From: Cerrena zonata
Lineage: Eukaryota; Basidiomycota; Agaricomycetes; Polyporales; Cerrenaceae
Assembly (NCBI GenBank): GCA_038087015.1
Contig: JASBNA010000025.1
Span: 62,001 to 126,000 of the forward strand
DNA: 64,000 nucleotides
Direction of reading: 5' to 3'
Below are positions 57,682 to 64,000 of this stretch, piece by piece; the first letter of the stretch is position 1, and each line of letters starts with the position of its first letter. A model generated the notes under the pieces. It did not search any database. It was not told where the DNA came from and saw only the letters and a list, made by a program, of their open reading frames with translations. The position numbers and the translations under genes were made by a program.

Positions 57682-58636
57682 GTTGTAGTATGAGGTATTG
57701 TGATACAAGAAGGGAGTGCGTGAAGACAACATCCAAGGGGATGATATACCATATTATATCCCTCCTATATTTAGCTTGAGTCATATAAGGTTCAACACGT
57801 GCTAAAACCTTAGTTGGACGAAGTATCTCTGCAGTTCTGAGAGAAATGCCGATGTCCCAGTGCCCAGAATGATACCTTGTTGCTAGTGGCGGTCTAATAA
57901 CATATGCGCCTATCTGTCAAGATAGCGGAGACACAAAGTGTGATGGATGTATACCATTGGTAGGATAAAATCCGTATTTGATGTTCCCATTATGAGTGTT
58001 TTGGGAAGTCTTCGGCTCCTAGGAGAGAGATACAAACGAAGACGCTATAGCAATTGAGAACTTCTAGGGAATTTGATACGCAGCGCGAGCAACATTCCCT
58101 AGGGAAGAATGGATATCGTACGCAGATGTTTAGAGTGACATGAGCACGATGCAGGTTAGAGCCCGAGTCTGAGACTACAAACATACATCATGTGTGAGCA
58201 GATCTAGTACGTACGAAGTAGCACCCGCGACATCGACGCGGGAATGTTGTGAGCAGAAAGAACGCTAGACCGTTGGCGTTGAAAGCCGCTCACATTGAGA
58301 GTGCCCTTATTCGAGGTATACTGCTGTCAGATCGAGGTCCCATTATGACAACAATAAGAGGATCTGCTTGGTACTACATACCTCGACGACTGGTCTTACT
58401 ATGTGGGACGGTGTTACTCCGACAAGGGACGTGGGGTGGCAGGTTTTCGTTGGTTTAGGGAGGCGACTTCGGTCACTTCGGGAGCCACATATTTAGTTTG
58501 ACAAGTTAGATCAATTGAGGGGACACCGTCGTGACGGGTTGTGGGAAGGAAATCCGAGTCGTAATACATTGATGAAGCCTTCTGTTTCGGATGTCATTAC
58601 CATGTTTAGCCAGGACCCCTGAAAATATACTGGATG
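57682..58636. other. Intergenic region, no gene recognised
   Basis: About 950 bp between the viroplasmin-fold gene and the tandem repeat. Open frames (57990-58184, 58249-58458) show no family features. Confidence 0.45.
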
Positions 58637-58810
58637 GCCGTCTGGCCATCCCGAGAAAAAATTGAGATTTTGAGTGGAATGCCGTCCAAATTCCCGAGAT
58701 TTTAGGCCCCATGGGGCGTTGCGGCCGTCCGACTGTCCCGAGAAATTTTGCATGCTGAGCGTGATGCCGTCCGGAAGTCCCGAGGAAATTATGGTTAGGG
58801 TTCATGACAT
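58637..58810. repeat. Degenerate tandem repeat next to Plavaka C
   Basis: The core GCCGTCC (once GCCGTCT) followed 5-8 nt later by CCCGAG recurs at about 58637, 58681, 58724 and 58766, a period of 42-44 bp. Copies 1-2 and 3-4 are more alike, giving an 87-bp higher-order unit. Plavaka C begins 1-2 bp after this block. Confidence 0.75.
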
Positions 58811-58811
58811 T

Positions 58812-58827
58812 CATCAGCAAATCTACA
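58812..58827 (+). repeat. Left terminal inverted repeat of Plavaka C
   Basis: First ten bases identical to both ends of elements A and B. The right partner is outside the window. Confidence 0.82.
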
Positions 58828-59051
58828 ACTTGTCTTGGGAGTCTTGGTAAGAACAAATGGGGTCCAAGACGATTCGTCTTGGGCAAGTAGGTCCCATATT
58901 CTCACGTAGGATAACAGTCTTACCTAAGAAGGAAACCTGTCGACAAGAACATCAAGATAACATCACAATACGTCTTGGGATCATCTTAGGCATACACTCA
59001 GATCAACAATGATTGGATAATAATAGAATATATTCAGTAATAATTATATCT

Positions 59052-61502
59052 CTAATCTGAGATAATGTAATAATCATCGTCCTCGTCGTCAACAATGATT
59101 GGAGCAGTGGAGAGTCGTCCCTTGTTTGACTCGGAGAAGGAATCAATACAGTAAGCCTTCGCACCATTCAAAATATATTCCCACTTTTCCGCTTTCCAAT
59201 TGTCGATGACCTTCAGGTACTTCGTTGCACGGCGATGATGTTTTGGTTCCCCGTGCTCGAGTTTAATCATATTACCCCAGTTATCTTCGGAAAACCACAT
59301 CGCAGGTGAAGTAGTGCTTGCTTTAACGCCTTTACGATAGAGCGTGAGACCACGTTCAACCTGTCGGGCCATATAGCCACAAGAGCCTGATTGTAAGCAG
59401 TGTTCATTTGACGGAAAGAATCATCAACATACCGCTTGAATCGCAAGGATAAGAGCGCCCTTTGGATGATCCTTACTTCGTAGGTTGGTGGGAATGCGGT
59501 TGAGTTCTGCGACATGTGGTGCAAGAGCCATTAGAATCATGGGATTGGCATACACTCCCTAGAATTCCGAGTTAAGCAATAGACACATTAATATTAAAAC
59601 TTGTATCTGACTTCACCTTCTTTATCTTTTTGCCATCCGAGTCACTGGTCCAGGTCTCCCAGTGGAAAGGGACCTCTTGATTACCATCGCCCAGGTTGTG
59701 CTCCACAAACTCGCGGATGGCTTCTGATGAGTCGAGGACCTCAGCATTGTCTGAAATCATTCGATCGACCGCAGCTGTGCCACTCGTGCCAATCGATGAC
59801 CGCCAGTCTGTTATACGGTAGGTAATCTAAGGAAAGGGGTTTTTAACATAAGCGAGTATTAATCATATAACTAATAGTGAACGTTACCAGATTCCAATAA
59901 ACATCTCCTTTCTGCACGATGTATTCTGAGCTTGGCCAGGTGCGCTTGAAGAGTGCTCGCACCTGGTCAAGATCAAGAGAAGCCCAAGGGAGCATTGTAC
60001 CAACTAGCTCACGTGCGAGAGGTACGAAGAGTTTCTGCCAGCGTTCTTGCATGTTGTCTGGTAAATCCGAGTTACGAGGCTTCTTCGTCTCTTTGCCAGA
60101 CCGTGTTGTCCTTCGGGTACCAACCAAGGGAGCATCCTTGGGTGCAATAGTTGTTAGCTGTGGACAATATATTCGAGTTAGTCATCGTGTCCAAGTCAGT
60201 ACACCGATCTTGAATATGGAACTAGAGAAGAGTATTTACTCACATTTTGTACGTTGTTGAAATGAGCTCGAGATCCTTAAATAGTATTTTGGAAAATCAA
60301 TAAGTTCATATGAAGACACTTCAATATAACGAGTACTTACCACCAGCAAGCTTCGTTTTGTCTACTTGTTGATGCAGTTGTTTCTTTCTTCGCTCAGACC
60401 GCGCGTCCTCGATAATATCAGCCATTGCAGAACGTTCATCGGCATCGCTATCATCTGCAAAAGTAGCGGGGCGTACACCATCACTATCTACGTGATCACA
60501 GAAGAGGTCGTCACTGAGAGTGAGGTCGATATTGGAAGAGGGAGCACTGCCAGTGCTGGTGTTTGAGTGAGCGCGGCTAGAACGCTTTGTATTCATAGAG
60601 CCGACAGAGCTGTGACGCCCACGGCTGCTGTATCGATAATCCTCCCAGTTGGAACTTACACCGCCGACTTCGGCCTTCTTTGTTTTCTTCGTGCTTGATA
60701 TGAGAGAGGGGGTTTGTAATGATTGAGTGAACCATCATAGAATCCGATTGGGAGGTACGGAAAGCGAAGAAAGGAACATACATAGTTTCTTCAACTCGAA
60801 GCCCTTTCCCATGCCCTTCCACTTCTAGCTTCCGCTTTCCCATCGCCCTTCCACCAGTGCTATTAGTGGCACTGAAACGTGCTGCTTGAACACTTGCGCG
60901 TGCGGTTTGTGCTTTCTTCTTGACCGCTTTCTTGGTACTTGCACGAGTGTCGATATCTGAATCTTCTGTGTCATCTTGCTCTAGGTCACTACCCTCTTGA
61001 TCGGAAGCCTCCTCTTCTGCCTTAGACTTAGGCTCATATACACTACCATTATCGCTGCTCTCATCATCGAGCCCTACGAGCTGTTGCCCACCACGGGTTT
61101 CTTCCAATCATACCAGTAGTAAGTATTTACTTGCGGCTGTGATGCCAATAAATGCTTACCTCCCTCCAAGTCCTTATTGGAGCCTACAAGCCTCTCATCG
61201 GGGATGTTCTTATCCACTGGCAGTGATGGACGGCGGCCAAAATTTTCATCGTTGTTGTCCTCAGTCAGCATACGATTTTCCACTGCTGCTGCACGTTCGA
61301 TAGCAGTTTCACGAGCTTGTGCATCCAGTTGACGTGCTTGCTCTTCAGCAGCGTTAGTGGCAGCAACCTCAGTGTGCGAGCGACGAGGTTTTGGTAAGTC
61401 AGGAGCTCCAGGGTGTTGAGTTTTATTCTGAGCACGGGTGCGCATTCCAGGTGGAAGATTAGCAACCAGTTTTCGTCGACTATTAGCTGGTGTTTCCGCC
61501 AT
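59052..61502 (-). CDS. Plavaka C accessory protein (QHPG box)
   Basis: Companion gene of transposon C. The start MAETPANSRRKLVANLPPGM leads to KTQHPGAPDLPKPRR, the counterpart of the KHPG box of elements A and B. A charged helical segment follows (EEQARQLDAQARETAIERAA), then acidic low-complexity regions (EEEASDQEGSDLEQDDTEDS) and basic ones. The C-terminal half has RWQKLFVPLARELVGTMLPW, DLDQVRALFKRTWPSSEYIV, DNAEVLDSSEAIREFVEHNL, GVYANPMILMALAPHVAEL and PKGALILAIQA. It ends VERGLTLYRKG..., WNAEKWEY-like and DDYYIISD at 59052. The 'ALILAIQAVERGLTLYRKG' stretch aligns with 'LGLACVAMERALGKYKTG' of element B. About eight introns. Function unknown. Confidence 0.68.
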
Positions 61503-61728
61503 ACCGTAGAGGGGGATAAGGGCTTGGGAAAAGCGGTGGTGCTTTGCTGGCCGCAGGGTGAGTCACCCTTTGCACTGACCATCGGCGGGAATTCCCGACT
61601 CACTATTTTGCGGCACGCCATTCTGATTGCACCTTAGCTTTAGGGCGGGCAGAATTCAACTTCTGGTTTCAGGACTAGAGGACCCACCTGATTACAGCCC
61701 ATAACTGTGACTCCGTGATAGTCCCAGC

Positions 61729-64000
61729 ATGAAATACCAGCCTCGAGACATCCCTTGTACAGTTTATGGATGTCGAAGAAAGTTCAAAAATATGTCAGGC
61801 TTGACACAACATGTGGGGGCTCTACATCAGGCTGCTCCAACTCGAAGTTCGGTCCCTCAACGTCAAGTAGAAGCAAATCCCCAATGTTCACCGTCTCCTC
61901 CAAGCTCGCCACATTTTCGGACACCAAGCCCCCACTGTTTTTCAAGTTTGAGTCGACAACCCTCCCCTGCTAGCCCCTCCAATGTACATCGACCATCGTC
62001 ATTGCCACGACCGGCTCGCTTTCAGTCACCGCGCCGAAGATCGTCTTCTCCTCGTTCTCCGACTCATCCAGATACATCTCAGACACACTATGTCGAGAAT
62101 CACCCCATCCTCAGTGGTGTGTATATTTTCCCACTGTGTGTATATCAATGCTCAAAAGATAGTGAAGGAAAACCATGTAACGCTGAGGGCACCACCTATC
62201 TACCACCTAACTCGAGCCCACCTCCCCCCAATTCTCGCTTGTGTGATGACTACACACCTTTCGAGAACAGCGCGCACTTCAAAATTGCGGACTTTCTATT
62301 TACGAAGGAGGAGATGAGTGGTGGGAAGACTGATGAGCTCATGGACCTATGGTATGAGTGGAACAGGCAGATCACCCCACTCGACTCAGATGTTACCCCT
62401 GGTGTCCCCTTCGTAAACAAAGCAGATCTTTATACAACAATTGACTCCATTTCTTTGGGTGACATCCCCTGGCAGTCGTTCACGGTCAAGTATGCTGGAG
62501 AGAAGCCAACTGGAGAGATTCCATCTTGGATGGAAAAGGAGTACATTGTCTGGTACCGATCTCCTCGCAGCGTTCTCCATAACCAGATTGGAAGTCCGGA
62601 CTTCGCTCGCGACATCTGCTATACACCGCAACGTGTATTTACCAAAGACAACAAACGTAAATATAGTGACTTCATGTCTGGTGACTGGGCGTGGAAGCAA
62701 GCCGACACACTTGCCACTGATCCCGAGAACACTGGCGCGACATTCTGTCCAATTATTCTTGGGAGCGACAAAACAACCGTCTCAGTGGCAACTGGCTCCA
62801 ACGAATACTACCCTCTGTACATATCCAATGGTCTGGTATCAAACGGGGCACGTCGTGCACATCGAGGAGCGGTTGGTGTTCTCGCATTTTTGGCGATACC
62901 CAAGAGTGTGTCAGCCTTGTTCACTACATTGAAGCTTCATGACTGATGACTCCTACTTTCCTAGCTGACCGAGAACATGCAAAGTCGAAGGCATTTCGCA
63001 AATTTCGCCGTCAACTTTTTCATGCTTCTCTCGAGTATATTCTCAAGCCTCTCAAGCCCTCGATGACTCAACCTGAGGTTGTTCAATGTGCCGATGGCCA
63101 TTTCCGTCGCATGATCTATGGACTTGGGCCATACATTGCTGATTATCCTGAGCAGGCCCTTTTGGCATGCATTGTACAGGGATGGTGTCCACAGTAAGCT
63201 CTAACAAATACCATCCGTAATCTCGTAGCGAGCTCATTGGCAATCGATAACTTTAGATGCACTGCACGGAGTGACGATCTCGATAATATCAACAACGCCG
63301 ATGTCACTCGTCGCTCTCATGAACATACAGATGCCCTACTGGAGGCATTCAATTTGAAGGAATTATGGGATGATTATGGCATTGTAGGCGATGTTGTGGT
63401 AAGTACCGACACATATGGAAAATTACAGAGTTATTACTTATTACGGTTTAACTTCGTCAGCCCTTCACTGTTGCGTTCCCTCGCGCTGACATTCATGAAC
63501 TCCTCTCGCCCGATCTCCTACATCAGGTCATTAAGGGAACGTTCAAGGACCATTTAGTGACATGGGTGGAGGAATATCTCGACTTGGTACATGGCCCCAC
63601 ACGTGCGGCTCAAATCCTCGCTGATATTGATCGACGGTAAGTCCTATTTGTTCCGAGTCAGCTTGAACATTATGTCTTGATAATGCTGCTTTCAGTATTT
63701 CAGCAGCGCCAAGCTTTCCTGGTCTGAGGCGGTTTCCCGAAGGCCGAGGGTTCAACCAATGGACAGGCGATGATTCAAAGGCTTTAATGAAGGTATCTAC
63801 TAATACTCTATACTATTAATGCCTTGATGTTCCGTTCTCACTCTATGTATGTAGGTTTATTTACCAGCAATTGCTAGTTATATACCTGCGCAAATGACCC
63901 GAACACTGTCCGCTTTCATGGACTTCTGTTACCTCGTACGACGATCAGTCATAACGGAAGACACGTTATTGGAAATACATCAAGCATTGGCTAACTTCCA
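61729..64000 (+). CDS. Plavaka transposase C, N-terminal two thirds
   Basis: The start MKYQPRDIPCTVYGCRRKFK gives the zinc finger (CTVYGC then GLTQHVGALH), followed by a long Ser/Pro-rich linker. Core blocks: HFKIADFLFTKEEMSGGKTD, IDSISLGDIPWQSFTVKYAG, DFMSGDWAWKQADTLATDPE, LGSDKTTVSVATGSNEYYPL, ARRAHRGAVGVLAFLAIPK, CADGHFRRMIYGLGPYIADY, LACIVQGWCPQ, LWDDYGIVGDVV, AAQILADIDRR, RRFPEGRGFNQWTGDDSKAL. The last exon visible reads LPAIASYIPAQMTRTLSAFM and continues beyond the window. Compared with A and B, the loop after YYPLY differs (ISNGLVSNGARRAHRG instead of NVHNNVRRAHRN). The usual intron after WAW(R/K)xA is absent. No frame break was seen. Confidence 0.87.

Larger units (their letters stand above)
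58812..64000 (+). mobile_element. Plavaka-family DNA transposon C, left part
   Basis: The left end CATCAGCAAATCTACA matches the end signature of elements A and B. The two bases before it are TT, the predicted target duplication. It contains an accessory gene on the minus strand (59052-61502) and a divergent transposase on the plus strand from 61729, which runs out of the window. Subterminal copies of GTCTTGGG/CCAAGACG repeat near the left end (58830-58985). Confidence 0.88.

Noticed and set aside
1..64000. CRISPR arrays, operons, ribosome binding sites, LTR retroelements, tRNA genes
   Set aside because: The genome is eukaryotic; no regularly spaced direct repeats, long terminal repeats, reverse transcriptase motifs or convincing cloverleaf sequences were found by eye.

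Overview
The window comes from a filamentous basidiomycete, almost certainly an Agaricomycete. Genes are broken by many short GT-AG introns of about 45-70 nt. Several families are typical of mushroom-forming fungi: DUF6533 membrane proteins, a DUF6535 protein, F-box/LRR proteins and Plavaka transposons. No ribosomal RNA, CRISPR, LTR retroelement or convincing tRNA was seen.

Host genes: the left 20 kb is gene-dense. In order it holds the 5' part of the exosome nuclease DIS3/RRP44 (-), a TPR/F-box/LRR protein (+), a secreted histidine phosphatase (-), a short-chain dehydrogenase (+), dolichyldiphosphatase CAX4/CWH8 (-), a methionine sulfoxide reductase A carrying two apparent 1-nt insertions (+), a second F-box protein (+), a DUF6533 membrane protein (+) and an importin-13/KAP122-type karyopherin (-). 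The last 876 bp of the karyopherin gene are repeated in inverted orientation about 4 kb away. Farther right are a Kre9/Knh1-like GPI protein, a DUF6535 protein, a GH27 alpha-galactosidase, a bacterial-type cold-shock protein and a protein with two RNase H1 N-terminal (viroplasmin-fold) modules.

Mobile DNA: three Plavaka-family DNA transposons (A, B, C) and one large Mutator-like element (MULE) occupy more than a third of the window. A (22733-29243) sits inside a second DUF6533 gene. Removing it with one copy of its 2-bp duplication (CT) restores an exact reading frame. B (38214-44314) sits inside the MULE transposase gene with a TA duplication, and removing it restores that frame too. C starts at 58812 and leaves the window. 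All three share the terminal signature CATCAGCAAA and the same layout: a Plavaka transposase diverging from a lysine/glutamate-rich accessory gene with a (K/Q)HPG box. The MULE (37110-51594) is bounded by 29-bp terminal inverted repeats and a 7-8 bp target duplication. Besides its SWIM-finger transposase it contains a decayed PCL-type cyclin and an unknown cysteine-motif gene, so it looks like a cargo-carrying MULE later hit by Plavaka B.

The host genes do not form an obvious pathway cluster. The connected story is nested transposition: the MULE jumped into an intergenic region, Plavaka B jumped into the MULE, and Plavaka A and C landed in a gene and in a tandem repeat. All splice structures here were inferred by eye from reading-frame continuity and should be taken as approximate at individual exon edges.
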